This document shows, piece by piece, positions 9,462 through 18,864 of a DNA stretch of 64,000 nt; the stretch's first letter is position 1, and every line of letters starts with the position of its first letter. The notes under the pieces were generated by a model that ran no database searches, was not told the origin of the DNA, and worked only from the letters and a program-made list of their open reading frames with translations. Source of the stretch: an uncultured Bacteroidaceae bacterium (lineage in GTDB: Bacteria; Bacteroidota; Bacteroidia; Bacteroidales; Bacteroidaceae); the NCBI GenBank assembly GCA_905233285.1, contig CAJODY010000004.1, positions 1 to 64,000 of the forward strand, given 5' to 3'. Made by a program: the position numbers and the translations under genes.

Positions 9462-12400
9462 TTAACGACAAGGCAGAGTGAATGTCAGTTTGTTAGGAGC
9501 TTCCGCAAAAATCCTGCAACCACGTACTCCGCAATGGTCGTCGTGTTCTCTTATAATCTGACGGCAGAGTATGTATTCCCCACCCTTCAGCTGGTCGTTC
9601 TCTGCATCGTAAGTCATACTGTCGGCATAGAACAGAGACTTAGTCTGTTCCGCAGTCCAATGTCTGCTTGAGTCAGTGATGCAGAACATACAGAAATCCC
9701 CTTCCCTCTTTATATCTACTGCAAATGTCGTCTCTGTATTTTCAGGAATAGCAGACAGCAATGCATCGAACATATACTGAACCATAATTGGGTCACAGAT
9801 GATTCGGGTCGTTTCCGGTACTTCGTTTCTGATATCAAAAGTGAGAGACGTTGATTTATGATTATCCTCCACAGCTCGTTTTATTCCTTCAATCAGTGTA
9901 TCAGCCGAAACTGTACGTCGTTTGAATGCAGTCTGTTCCAGCTGCTTCATGGCACATTCGCTGAGAACCGTGAATATTTCCTTATAGTAGTGGAGAAGTT
10001 CGGATATTGCACTCTTATCCATCTTTCCAGAACAGTCTGTTTCTGTAGGAATCAGTTGTTTGATTCGGGTTGGGTAATACATCGTTTCATGTTTGATAGC
10101 CGACAAACAGTTGTCGAGAATCATATTCTGAACGTGAATCCTATTGCGGTCTGCTTCGGCACGATGCTGCTCATCTTGTTTTATCTCCAACTGCTGACGC
10201 ATCTCGTCAATCTTTGTAGAGGTGCAGTATAGAGCTATTGCAAGATAGGATGCTATCATTCCGAGTAGTTGTTCTGTTGTATTATCAACCGATGGTGCAG
10301 CATTGGCATGGAGCGATATTGCAAGCAATCCGATGTCAAGTCGTTCACCATCAACATCCAGTGTGAGTGGTATGGTCAGTGTACTGTTCTGACGGTCAAC
10401 AACAGATGTACCAACCGGAAGTACCTGTATGTCGTCAATTGTGATTATGTCGTTGATAGTACGTTTTACTGTCTGCAAAATCTTATCCTCCGGACTATCG
10501 AGAAGCAGTGTATCCAGTTCGTTTACTTCTTTCAGATTAGATAACGGCAGGATATACTGATGATAGTAAAAAAGTATCACAACGATGATAATGAGGAAAA
10601 TGAAAAGAATGGAAAGGTTTAGAATAAGAACCTTATTATTGTTCATTCGTTCCAATCTTGCAGCATCATCAGCCATCTCCTTGTCTTGCGAAATATACTG
10701 AAAGAGACGTGTAAACACATCGCTGTTATAACGGTAGAGGTGTTTGTGATTCATAGCCAGGGCTGCAATGGCTATTTCGTTTCTCACACTGATAATCACA
10801 TCGTAATCAGTATCGAAGCCGTCTTGCCACAGTCTGATTTCAGGCATGTCTCCCAGTTCGCCGTCGAGTTTCAGTAATTTGTCGGTCTGTCCGGTAACTG
10901 CAATATAATGCATATTGAGTGATGCAATGACAGAATCACCGAATTCAATGGCTCGTGCATAATTGCCATTCAAATTGCATTCATACACACTATCGGCAAA
11001 CTCCCTTGACAGTCGTATTCCTTCATCCGGCTCCTGTGCATAAAGCATAGTGAACGGTAGCATCAGCAGTGTAAGTATGCCGAGTATCTTTGCCGGCAGT
11101 CGGAAAAAGAACCTGCTACCCTCACCTATCTTGCTTTCTACTCCAAAATGACAGACAGAGAACAGACGGTTTGTCTTCTTGTATTTTTCGATGATACCAC
11201 GACAGTTGAGGAGTCCGAATCCGTGTCCTTTTCTGGCGGTAATCACTTCACGACTGTCATCCTCCGACATTCCGTAACCGGTATCTTTCACTGAAATCTC
11301 AACATAGTCCGGTGTCTGTTCGGCATAAACCTTCACTGAACCGCCCTGCGGAGTGAACTTTCGGGCATTATCCATCAATGTGTTTATCATGAACAGAGTC
11401 AGAGCTTTATCTGCTTTGACAACTGCATCAGTAGCTGTCACTTCCAAACTGAGTCCATCACTTTCATACATCTTCTGCGCTTTCCTTGCCACCTCGAAAA
11501 GTGAATCGAGCGGAAAACTCTCGATATGCAGCGATACACTACCTTGTCGTATCTTCACCCAGTGACCCAATATGTCATTAAAGTCATTGATTTTGTCAAT
11601 GAGCTCGGCAAGATAAGTCACATCACAGTTTTTACTGTCAACTTCACGAATAGCACGATCGAGGAAAGGAACGATTCCGTTTGCAATCGACATACTCGTA
11701 GCCTTATCGATATAACTGCGTTTGTTTTCCTCCACTTTCATCTCGGCAGCCCTGCGTTCATCATCGGCATATTCCATCTCGTCCTGAATCTTCGAAATGG
11801 AACCACCCTTCTCTTTAAGCCAACGCTCAAGCAAAGTGCTGATATTATGCTCCGTCTCTGCACGGAGTTTTTCCTGCTGTCTGATGCTGTTGTGTTTCTT
11901 CCTGCTATACAGACGAATACCGATGATAAGCATCAGCAGTGCTACGACAGATGTGATTATCAGATATATATTCAGACTGCTTTCATGTTCGAGCAGACGA
12001 TCCATCTGCTGTTCAAGCTGGCGGTCTTGCCGAGTGGCATCCAAAATATCGAAATAAATATTATGGTTATAATCGGAAGCCTTTTTGTTTCCCATTGCTC
12101 CGAATGTGATACTGAGCTGCTCTCGTACTGTGGCCATCCAGTCGGGCACACTCACACAATCCGGATTATGTATCCAGCGCATCTCAGTAGAAATCGTATC
12201 GGCCGTCTCCTTATATATAAATAATGTGTCTTCCATTCCGCTGAAACTGTACTTCTGATGATGCAGATTGATGATGTGCAGTGCAGCAGCAAGACTGTCA
12301 AGAGCCTCGTCATATCTGCCTTCATCAGTCAGGTCTTCAGCACTCCACACCTTCTTCAGCGACTTGTAATACATACTCTCCGTACCCAGATACCTTGCAA

Positions 12401-12875
12401 GGAATTCCTTCTTGGCAAGCGGTTCGATATGCATACTGTCAATCATCTCAGTCATTCGTTCCACGTCTCGGAGCGTAATGTAATAGACAGCCGACACCCT
12501 GTAGAAATGTCTTCTGGCTCTTTTCAGCAGTGAGTCATTTTGAGCATCGATATGCCGTTCAGCAGTCTTGAATTCACGAAGAATCTGCTGAGCATCGGAA
12601 CGGTAATCGTAGTATGTTTTGTTGAGCGAACGAATCTGGCACAACTGCATCATACCTTCGTCAGCCCATAATTTTAGAAGTTTATTACGGGTCGAACCGA
12701 TTACTTCTTTGTAAAGCATTTCTGCTTTGTTGTAGTCCATATTCACAAGCATTTCAGTACGAGCACTATCAAGCAGGGCTTTCATTTGCTCGTCTTCCAT
12801 ACTTCCTCCTATACATCCGATAAACAAGATGCATAGCATAAGAGTTGCAAAAATATGGATTACGATATTTTTCAT
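9462..12875 (-). CDS. Giant two-module membrane sensor histidine kinase
   Basis: The 1137-residue protein contains two sensor/kinase modules in tandem. Module 1 has a lipobox-like start (LFIGC, C21), a helical extracytoplasmic domain, a membrane helix near 302-321, a coiled coil and an ATP-binding domain. That domain has an intact N box (DNARKF, 502-507), G1 (DTGYGM, 531-536) and G2 (GHGFGL, 550-555), but no obvious phosphoacceptor His (SIANGIVPF near 396-404). Module 2 has helix 596-612, a second extracytoplasmic domain, helix 748-770 and a GAF-like region. An H-box-like AIKHETMYYP (H929) follows, then a degenerate ATP-binding domain. I recall this architecture as DUF5112/DUF5113 kinases. 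The response regulator follows directly. Confidence 0.85.
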   Translation of the reverse strand: MKNIVIHIFATLMLCILFIGCIGGSMEDEQMKALLDSARTEMLVNMDYNKAEMLYKEVIGSTRNKLLKLWADEGMMQLCQIRSLNKTYYDYRSDAQQILREFKTAERHIDAQNDSLLKRARRHFYRVSAVYYITLRDVERMTEMIDSMHIEPLAKKEFLARYLGTESMYYKSLKKVWSAEDLTDEGRYDEALDSLAAALHIINLHHQKYSFSGMEDTLFIYKETADTISTEMRWIHNPDCVSVPDWMATVREQLSITFGAMGNKKASDYNHNIYFDILDATRQDRQLEQQMDRLLEHESSLNIYLIITSVVALLMLIIGIRLYSRKKHNSIRQQEKLRAETEHNISTLLERWLKEKGGSISKIQDEMEYADDERRAAEMKVEENKRSYIDKATSMSIANGIVPFLDRAIREVDSKNCDVTYLAELIDKINDFNDILGHWVKIRQGSVSLHIESFPLDSLFEVARKAQKMYESDGLSLEVTATDAVVKADKALTLFMINTLMDNARKFTPQGGSVKVYAEQTPDYVEISVKDTGYGMSEDDSREVITARKGHGFGLLNCRGIIEKYKKTNRLFSVCHFGVESKIGEGSRFFFRLPAKILGILTLLMLPFTMLYAQEPDEGIRLSREFADSVYECNLNGNYARAIEFGDSVIASLNMHYIAVTGQTDKLLKLDGELGDMPEIRLWQDGFDTDYDVIISVRNEIAIAALAMNHKHLYRYNSDVFTRLFQYISQDKEMADDAARLERMNNNKVLILNLSILFIFLIIIVVILFYYHQYILPLSNLKEVNELDTLLLDSPEDKILQTVKRTINDIITIDDIQVLPVGTSVVDRQNSTLTIPLTLDVDGERLDIGLLAISLHANAAPSVDNTTEQLLGMIASYLAIALYCTSTKIDEMRQQLEIKQDEQHRAEADRNRIHVQNMILDNCLSAIKHETMYYPTRIKQLIPTETDCSGKMDKSAISELLHYYKEIFTVLSECAMKQLEQTAFKRRTVSADTLIEGIKRAVEDNHKSTSLTFDIRNEVPETTRIICDPIMVQYMFDALLSAIPENTETTFAVDIKREGDFCMFCITDSSRHWTAEQTKSLFYADSMTYDAENDQLKGGEYILCRQIIREHDDHCGVRGCRIFAEAPNKLTFTLPCR

Positions 12876-12889
12876 GGTTTTTTGCAGAA

Positions 12890-13492
12890 TTATTTCTCTT
12901 CCGAGTTGACTTGCGTCCTGACTCTGCTCAGTGTCTCAGGTGTTATCTGAAGGAACGAAGCAATGAGATGCATCGGAGCACGACGGATAACTTCCGGTTT
13001 TTCTTTCAGTAATCGCAGATATTTATCTTTTGCCGATTCAAACCTCATGGCATCTGCATGCCTTTGAAGAATGTAGAGCATAGTGCGTTCGATGGTAAAA
13101 ATCATATTGCATATCTCGAACGAAGTATGTGCCAGTTCCATCAGTTTGTCGTATGGAATACCATACAATATCGACGGTTCAAGAGTCTGTATCTCCATCT
13201 GCGACGGCTCCTGACGGAAATAACTCTCTATACACACAGCGAAATCCCCTTCGTGAGCAAAACTCTCAGTTACCTTCACTCCATTCTTCTTATAAGTCTG
13301 CACCAATAACCCGTGTTTTACATAAAAGAGGAATTTACAAATCTCACCCTCCTGCACTGGCTTCTTTCCTCGAATCAGTTTTATAGGTTCAAGAATATCG
13401 GCAAGTCGTTTCTGGTTGTCATTGTTCATATTCACGCCTAGCAGCGTGCATATCTCTTTTGCAATGTCCTTTGATTTGTCAAACTTTAGCAT
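12890..13492 (-). CDS. Crp/Fnr family transcriptional regulator
   Basis: The 200-residue protein has an N-terminal cyclic-nucleotide-binding-like beta barrel (about 30-120, with GLLVQTYKKNG and ESFAHEGDFAV). A long dimer helix follows (130-160), then a C-terminal helix-turn-helix (LIASFLQITPETLSRVR). No FNR-type cysteine cluster is evident. Proteins of this class in Bacteroidales often lack a known ligand. The gene ends 14 bp before the kinase gene and may be cotranscribed with it. Confidence 0.85.
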   Translation of the reverse strand: MLKFDKSKDIAKEICTLLGVNMNNDNQKRLADILEPIKLIRGKKPVQEGEICKFLFYVKHGLLVQTYKKNGVKVTESFAHEGDFAVCIESYFRQEPSQMEIQTLEPSILYGIPYDKLMELAHTSFEICNMIFTIERTMLYILQRHADAMRFESAKDKYLRLLKEKPEVIRRAPMHLIASFLQITPETLSRVRTQVNSEEK

Positions 13493-13541
13493 GGGTAAGG
13501 TTTAATGTTTAAGGTTTAAAGACTATTAAGCTATTAAGCTA

Positions 13542-14210
13542 CTAAGCATAAATACGTTCCCCGAAAATCATTGTTCCAACTCTGATCATTGTCGAACCGC
13601 ATCGTTGAGCAATCATATAGTCTCCACTCATTCCCATCGACAGTTCCTTGAAACTCTCATCATCGGTGAAGTACGTTTTCTTTATTTCTTCGTAAATGTT
13701 GTGAGCATACTTGAACTCCTCCTCAATCTGACTCTCATCATCGGTATTCGTTGCCATACACATCAGACCGCATATTCTCACGTTCTTCAGTTCCTTCCAC
13801 TCCCCTTCCTGCAACATCTGATTCAGCTCGTCGGGTGAATATCCGAATTTCGTCTCTTCCTTTGCTATATGAATCTGCAGCAGACAGTTGATAACTCTGC
13901 CGCAGCGTGCTGCCTGCTTATCAATCTCACGCATCAGTTTCAAAGAATCGACAGCGTGGATAAGAGACACGAACGGAGCCATATACTTCACTTTGTTCGT
14001 CTGAAGATGTCCAATGAAATGCCATTCGATATCTTTCGGCAACTGTGCTTCTTTCTCTACCATCTCCTGCACATGACTCTCACCGAATATCCGCTGTCCG
14101 GCATCGTATGCCTCCTGCAGAGCTTCCACAGGGTGAAACTTCGATACGGCAACAAGTCTTACTCCAGGCTTAATCGTCGAAAGTACTTTATGTAAATTCT
14201 CCGAAATCAT
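13542..14210 (-). CDS. yggS: YggS-family pyridoxal-phosphate-binding protein
   Basis: The 222-residue TIM-barrel protein belongs to the PLPBP/YggS family, which maintains vitamin B6 and amino-acid homeostasis and has no known catalytic reaction. The PLP lysine is K24 in VAVSKFHP. Other family segments are FGESHVQEM, EWHFIGHLQTNKVK, LQIHIAKEETKFG and LSMGMSGDY near the phosphate site. The ATG overlaps the DUF4494 stop (ATGA), so the two are translationally coupled. Confidence 0.93.
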   Translation of the reverse strand: MISENLHKVLSTIKPGVRLVAVSKFHPVEALQEAYDAGQRIFGESHVQEMVEKEAQLPKDIEWHFIGHLQTNKVKYMAPFVSLIHAVDSLKLMREIDKQAARCGRVINCLLQIHIAKEETKFGYSPDELNQMLQEGEWKELKNVRICGLMCMATNTDDESQIEEEFKYAHNIYEEIKKTYFTDDESFKELSMGMSGDYMIAQRCGSTMIRVGTMIFGERIYA

Positions 14211-14650
14211 TTCTGCTTATATGGGAATACATCGAGCAGTGCTGTTTCCTGTACTGCTGCAATCTCGTAGTCAATCATCGAATTCTTCATCCCCTCGTCA
14301 AATCGCTTTACTGCATCTCTCAGGTCACTTGCCTGCACCAGCATCAACTGCGATGTACGCTTCTCTGTCTGAGTCTTTTCGTCCAATGTCACAAACACAC
14401 ATTTCACTTTGTACCACTTGTCGCAGTTTTCTTCCTCTGCAGTAAACATCTCACAGTATCTTGTACGCTTTATGTCAGCCACCTCCATGTGTCCGTTGCA
14501 GTATGGAGAAACTTCTTCAATGATTCGTGCCTCAGCCTCTGTGAAGTTCAGTGCATCAACCAGATATGGTTCCACAACTTTCTTTGTTGCACCGCCTTCA
14601 AGCACCTTCTCTATTCGAACCTTACATTCGAACCAGTTATTCATTATCAT
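14207..14650 (-). CDS. DUF4494 family protein
   Basis: The 147-residue protein begins MIMNNWFECKVRIEK and contains the EVADIKRTRYCEMF and KVKCVFVTLDEKT segments of the Bacteroidales DUF4494 family. No catalytic motif or membrane segment is visible and the function is unknown. An ATG two codons in gives an alternative start. It sits between the PurF paralogue and yggS and overlaps the latter by 4 bp, suggesting a link to amino-acid or B6 metabolism by context only. Confidence 0.8.
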   Translation of the reverse strand: MIMNNWFECKVRIEKVLEGGATKKVVEPYLVDALNFTEAEARIIEEVSPYCNGHMEVADIKRTRYCEMFTAEEENCDKWYKVKCVFVTLDEKTQTEKRTSQLMLVQASDLRDAVKRFDEGMKNSMIDYEIAAVQETALLDVFPYKQK

Positions 14651-14661
14651 AGTCTTTCTTA

Positions 14662-16161
14662 TTAAAACAGTTTTGGTGTTTCGTCATTTCTTGTTTCAAG
14701 CGTATATGCCGAACTGCCGTCGAAGCAGTGTGTACAGATACGGCTCTTGTCTATTCCTATCGCATCTACTATCGTTTCTAGTTTCGAGAACTTGAGTGAA
14801 TCGAGATTCAGTCGTCGAGCAATCTCTGCAACCATTTTCTTGTACTCTGGCGAACCGGTCTTAGTATATGCTTGCAGACGCTCCATCGGCACTTCCACAC
14901 TCTGTACCGAGTTTGCCTCGTCGAGCAGTGTAGCCTTCTCATTACCCTGTTCCAGGTCCATGATGACACGACGAGCAATAAGTTCTAGGTCACTCTTGCT
15001 TGCAGAGAAATTCACGAACGGACATGAATGAACCAATGGCGGACAGGCAATACGCATATGTACCTCCTTTGCTCCCAGTTCCTTCATCTTCTTGGCATTA
15101 TTACGCAGCTGGGTACCTCTAACTATCGAATCGTCGCAGAACAGACAACGCTTGCCTCTTATCATTGCTTCGTTCGGAATCAGTTTCATCTTAGCCACCA
15201 GATTACGTGTTTCCTGGTTTACAGGCATAAACGAACGCGGCCATGTCGGGGTATATTTTGAGATACCTCGGAAGTAAGGCGAATTATGTCCGGCAGAATA
15301 ACCGATTGCCATACCTATTCCGGAGTCAGGAATACCACCAACTACATCCACCTCCGTCTTGTCCTCTTCTCCCATGATGCGTCCGGTCTCATAGCGCACT
15401 GTCTCTACCGTCTTACCTTCATAGCTTGATGTCGGGAATCCATAGTAAATCCACAGGAAAGAACATATCTGACATCCGCTGTTAGGTTTCCTCAGTTGTT
15501 CAAATCCGTCTGGTCTCAGTCTTACGACCTCTCCCGGTCCAAGATAATATGTGGTTTCGTATCCGAGATTCGGGAACGACGACGACTCACTGGTAGCAGC
15601 CATTGCATCGTCTCTCTTTCCCAACACTATCGGCGTTCTGCCCCATGAGTCGCGGGCAGCAATTATACCGTCTTCGGTAAGCAGAAGTATCGAACATGAT
15701 CCCTTTATAGTCTTGAATACTTTCTCAATTCCGTCAACAAATGTCTTACCGCGGATAATGAGCAGTCCGACCAATTCCGTCTGATTGATTTTACCTGAAG
15801 AGAACTCACTCAGCACCATATTCTCGTTCAGCAGCTTCTCCGCAATCTCTTCCATGTTGTTAATCTTAGCCACCGTCACCAGAGCAAATCTGCCGAGATG
15901 TGAATTCATCAACAGTGGCTGGGCATCAGTGTCACTGATTATACCGATACCCGAGTTACCCTTGAACTTATCCAGTTCGTCCTCGAAACGTGTACGGAAA
16001 TACGAGCTCTCCAGATTATGGATACTACGGAAAAAACCGCCATCCTCGCTGTAAGTAGCCATACCACCTCTCTTCGTACCGAGATGCGACTGGTAGTCTG
16101 TTCCATAGAACAGGTCTGTAACACATTTCTTAGTCGAAACTACCCCAAAAAAACCTCCCAT
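14662..16161 (-). CDS. PurF paralogue (amidophosphoribosyltransferase-like) lacking the catalytic cysteine
   Basis: The 499-residue protein aligns by eye with amidophosphoribosyltransferase over its whole length. An N-terminal Ntn-type glutaminase domain (HLGTKRGGMAT near 26-36) is followed by a phosphoribosyltransferase domain with the PRPP loop CLFCDDSIVRGTQ. Authentic PurF exposes Cys after Met removal (MCGI). Here the start is MGGFFG, so the glutaminase nucleophile is absent. It may use ammonia, play a regulatory role, or have another PRPP-dependent function. It is followed 11 bp later by the DUF4494 gene. Confidence 0.85.
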   Translation of the reverse strand: MGGFFGVVSTKKCVTDLFYGTDYQSHLGTKRGGMATYSEDGGFFRSIHNLESSYFRTRFEDELDKFKGNSGIGIISDTDAQPLLMNSHLGRFALVTVAKINNMEEIAEKLLNENMVLSEFSSGKINQTELVGLLIIRGKTFVDGIEKVFKTIKGSCSILLLTEDGIIAARDSWGRTPIVLGKRDDAMAATSESSSFPNLGYETTYYLGPGEVVRLRPDGFEQLRKPNSGCQICSFLWIYYGFPTSSYEGKTVETVRYETGRIMGEEDKTEVDVVGGIPDSGIGMAIGYSAGHNSPYFRGISKYTPTWPRSFMPVNQETRNLVAKMKLIPNEAMIRGKRCLFCDDSIVRGTQLRNNAKKMKELGAKEVHMRIACPPLVHSCPFVNFSASKSDLELIARRVIMDLEQGNEKATLLDEANSVQSVEVPMERLQAYTKTGSPEYKKMVAEIARRLNLDSLKFSKLETIVDAIGIDKSRICTHCFDGSSAYTLETRNDETPKLF

Positions 16162-16193
16162 ATACTTATATTGCTTTAAATTTTATATTAATC

Positions 16194-18068
16194 TTAGAAT
16201 GTCGTACGGAATATGAATCGGAAACCCCATTTATTGATGTCCGGATGATCCAGATATGTCAGACGTCTAACATACACCACATGGAACAGCTTGAAGATGT
16301 TGTGCACACCGACAACAGCCTCTATATACGGACGTTTCGGGTCCATCTTGTAAGTGTTCGATTCGTATGTGCCGTCAGGTCTGAATCGTCCGGGGAAGAA
16401 GAACAGGTCGGGGTCAGAGAAATTACTTGCCGCCGGATTATTCTTGTCCGTCAGCGTTCCCCACAGCACGTTGATTCCAATCCACTCTCTCCATTTCAGC
16501 TTCTTCAACAGCGGGATACGGTTCAGAATCTTTCCGTTCATATCCCAGCTTATCATAAGCGAAGCATAGCGGTCGTTCAGGAACTCCCAGATATTAATCA
16601 AGTTGAAGTTATAATCCTGTAGGATATACGTATCGTTGGCTACAGGGTGGATAAGCAACGGATACGGCACCTTGCTCCACTGTGCTCCGGCCTTGATATC
16701 AGTATCAATCTTACCCCACGAACCCATCCAGAATCGCTTATACATACCTGCTTCTGTTACATGGTAGTTATACTCTCCTCCGAGCACACCCTTGACACCC
16801 ATCGTATGCGATACGAAGAACACCGGAGCATCCAGATTGATTTTCAGTCGTCGCTGCTTCGTATTGATATATGTGGCACCGGGTTCGAACGTAATGGTTG
16901 CCTTCAGTTCGGTTGTCTTCATGCGGTTATCCCAGAACTTCTCATCGTTCACTGGCAAGTAAGCACCCGTCGCAGGGTCTTGCGGTCCTGTACCAAGATG
17001 CTGGAAGAACAATTCGTCCACAGCATCGTTCTGAGTGCGGTCTATATGAGCATAGAACTTCATACCAGCCTCCCATTCCTTATCGTAAACCAGTTTGAAT
17101 GACCTCGTGTGGTAATACTGATCCACCTTCGACGACTTGAATGCCATGAACATATTATCTTTATCCGTCGTCATGAACTTCGTATAAGGGCTGGTGATAT
17201 CATTATAGTATATCACCTGCAGGTTGTTCCTCGGGAACTCACGGTGCAGGTATGCCTTCTTGTTGAACGAATACGTTCCCTTCGCCATACCATACACATT
17301 CTTAGTCTTCGTACCGTAAGCCACATACCCATCGAAGAAAAGATGCGGATTCAGGTGAGCCGTCGTGAATCCCGAAATACGGAAACGCCACGAGTCGTAG
17401 TGGTTCTTTGAAATGATGGTATTGATAGGACCGAAGTCAAACTTATTCTTATCCGTCGATGATGCAGTCTCTATATAGTTCTCAATCAGGGCTTTCAGTC
17501 CGAACATAATCCATTTGAAACCCTTTATGTTCTGGAGTTTCTCCATGAACGACCCCATCTTGCTTTCCGACTCCGTCAGTTCCACCTGTCTGAACTCCGA
17601 CCAGTACTCCTCCGACTTCATCTTTGCGTCAGGTTCCGTCTTCGTCGAACCCTTTATGCTCTTAAACACCTTAACGGGAATCGGGTCGAACGAATAATCG
17701 AAATGGCGTGTCGTCCTCTGCACCATCAGTTTCTGAATCTTGCTCGCAATCTTCAGTTCCACAATCATGTCGTTCACCGTACACACCCTCTCACCTGTAG
17801 GCAGCAGTACAAGGTCCTGACGTATAATCATGTTCTCCACGAAGTTCACGTCCGAACGTCTCGGAATATTCAGTTCCACGCGGCGCACTGCATATGTCGA
17901 ATCCTTCATGACATACACATGTCCTGAAAAACCGAAATCCTGCTGATTATTCGGCAGGAATCCCACATCTATGACCGAGTCGTTCTCAATCTTCAATGTG
18001 TCTTGCAGATAATAGCGGTAGAAGCTGATGGCATTATCTGCTATGGGCGATATTGCAGCAGTCGGCAT
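16194..18068 (-). CDS. DUF5686-type outer-membrane protein, 3' part of a frameshifted gene
   Basis: This frame carries the larger C-terminal part (about 615 residues) of a DUF5686-like protein. It resumes with ISPIADNAISFYRYYLQDTL, which reads as a direct continuation of the upstream frame. The rest is beta-rich, as in outer-membrane barrels, and ends in GFRFIFRTTF with a terminal Phe. The ATG at 18068 is only the first Met after the break and is probably not a real start. Whether the gene is dead or the break is an assembly error cannot be told from one sequence. Confidence 0.75.
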   Translation of the reverse strand: MPTAAISPIADNAISFYRYYLQDTLKIENDSVIDVGFLPNNQQDFGFSGHVYVMKDSTYAVRRVELNIPRRSDVNFVENMIIRQDLVLLPTGERVCTVNDMIVELKIASKIQKLMVQRTTRHFDYSFDPIPVKVFKSIKGSTKTEPDAKMKSEEYWSEFRQVELTESESKMGSFMEKLQNIKGFKWIMFGLKALIENYIETASSTDKNKFDFGPINTIISKNHYDSWRFRISGFTTAHLNPHLFFDGYVAYGTKTKNVYGMAKGTYSFNKKAYLHREFPRNNLQVIYYNDITSPYTKFMTTDKDNMFMAFKSSKVDQYYHTRSFKLVYDKEWEAGMKFYAHIDRTQNDAVDELFFQHLGTGPQDPATGAYLPVNDEKFWDNRMKTTELKATITFEPGATYINTKQRRLKINLDAPVFFVSHTMGVKGVLGGEYNYHVTEAGMYKRFWMGSWGKIDTDIKAGAQWSKVPYPLLIHPVANDTYILQDYNFNLINIWEFLNDRYASLMISWDMNGKILNRIPLLKKLKWREWIGINVLWGTLTDKNNPAASNFSDPDLFFFPGRFRPDGTYESNTYKMDPKRPYIEAVVGVHNIFKLFHVVYVRRLTYLDHPDINKWGFRFIFRTTF

Positions 18069-18814
18069 TCGTTGTCATATATATTCACGTCCGTAAACAC
18101 ATCCTTCAGCATCGTAGTCAGAATCTCTCCTGTGTTTATCAGTTCGTTCACACCCTTGTCGCTCTGAGCCTTGATAAGTTGTTTCTCGCTGTGCGGCGAC
18201 TTCCTGTAGAAGTTATCCGACACTACCTCCTGCACTATCACTGGTAGTATGAGTTTCCCCGTTTCCGGGCATCGTTCCACATGGTCTTTCAGGAATGCCA
18301 GCGTCTTGAACTCTCCGTCCTCAAACACCCTCTCCGTAAACTCATTGAGCGAGAACGTCATCTTCTCATACTTCTGGAACGAGTAGAAATCCTTCTCCTT
18401 CAGGTCTGTCTGCCATTTATGCGCTATCACGTTCCTCATCAAGTCCACTGCCGGGTTATTCTTCCTCGAATACTTCTTCTTCTTTGCCTGCACCGTCACC
18501 CCTTCCAGCAGTCGTGCCTCAGGTTCCAAACGTATCTGCATGTTCTTATTGCTTCCGAACGCCTTCAACTTGATTACCTGCGTCACATACCCCATCGTCG
18601 AAATCGTCAACTCCCTGTGCACGGAATCCTCCCTCAGCACAAATCGTCCCTTCTCGTCCGTCTGCTCTCCGATGCCCGACTTGTCGTAATACACGCTCAC
18701 ATAGTCCAGCGGCTCCCGGGTTTTAGAGTCTATGACTCGTCCCGTCACCTGTCCCAGTGCCGTAGCAGCCGACATCAGCAGCAATAATAATAAATATGTC
18801 TTTAATCCTTTCAT
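18041..18814 (-). CDS. DUF5686-type outer-membrane protein, 5' part of a frameshifted gene
   Basis: This 257-residue frame starts with a signal peptide (MKGLKTYLLLLLLMSAATALG). A carboxypeptidase-D-like regulatory domain follows (VTGRVIDSKTREPLDYVSV, about 23-100), then the start of the DUF5686 region (KNNPAVDLMRNVIAHK). It stops at TAG 18041-18043 just after DNECRLLQ, while the matching continuation is in another frame overlapping by 28 bp. Together the two parts form one gene, 16194-18814, of about 870 codons. A GGCGCC repeat element lies just upstream. Confidence 0.75.
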   Translation of the reverse strand: MKGLKTYLLLLLLMSAATALGQVTGRVIDSKTREPLDYVSVYYDKSGIGEQTDEKGRFVLREDSVHRELTISTMGYVTQVIKLKAFGSNKNMQIRLEPEARLLEGVTVQAKKKKYSRKNNPAVDLMRNVIAHKWQTDLKEKDFYSFQKYEKMTFSLNEFTERVFEDGEFKTLAFLKDHVERCPETGKLILPVIVQEVVSDNFYRKSPHSEKQLIKAQSDKGVNELINTGEILTTMLKDVFTDVNIYDNECRLLQYRP

Positions 18815-18821
18815 TATTCTT

Positions 18822-18864
18822 TTTTATGGGCACCCTTCGATATGTCGATAAATTTAGGCGCCTA
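18822..18864 (-). repeat. GGCGCC-bounded CGACATA repeat element, copy A
   Basis: Between the glycosylhydrolase stop codon and the DUF5686 gene the - strand reads TAGGCGCC, then an AT-rich core with TATCGACATATCGA, then GGGTGCCC. The first box contains the TAG stop of the upstream gene. Copies B (20367-20428) and C (37890-37943) have the same plan. Self-complementary GGCGCC ends could pair to form a hairpin. Confidence 0.65.
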
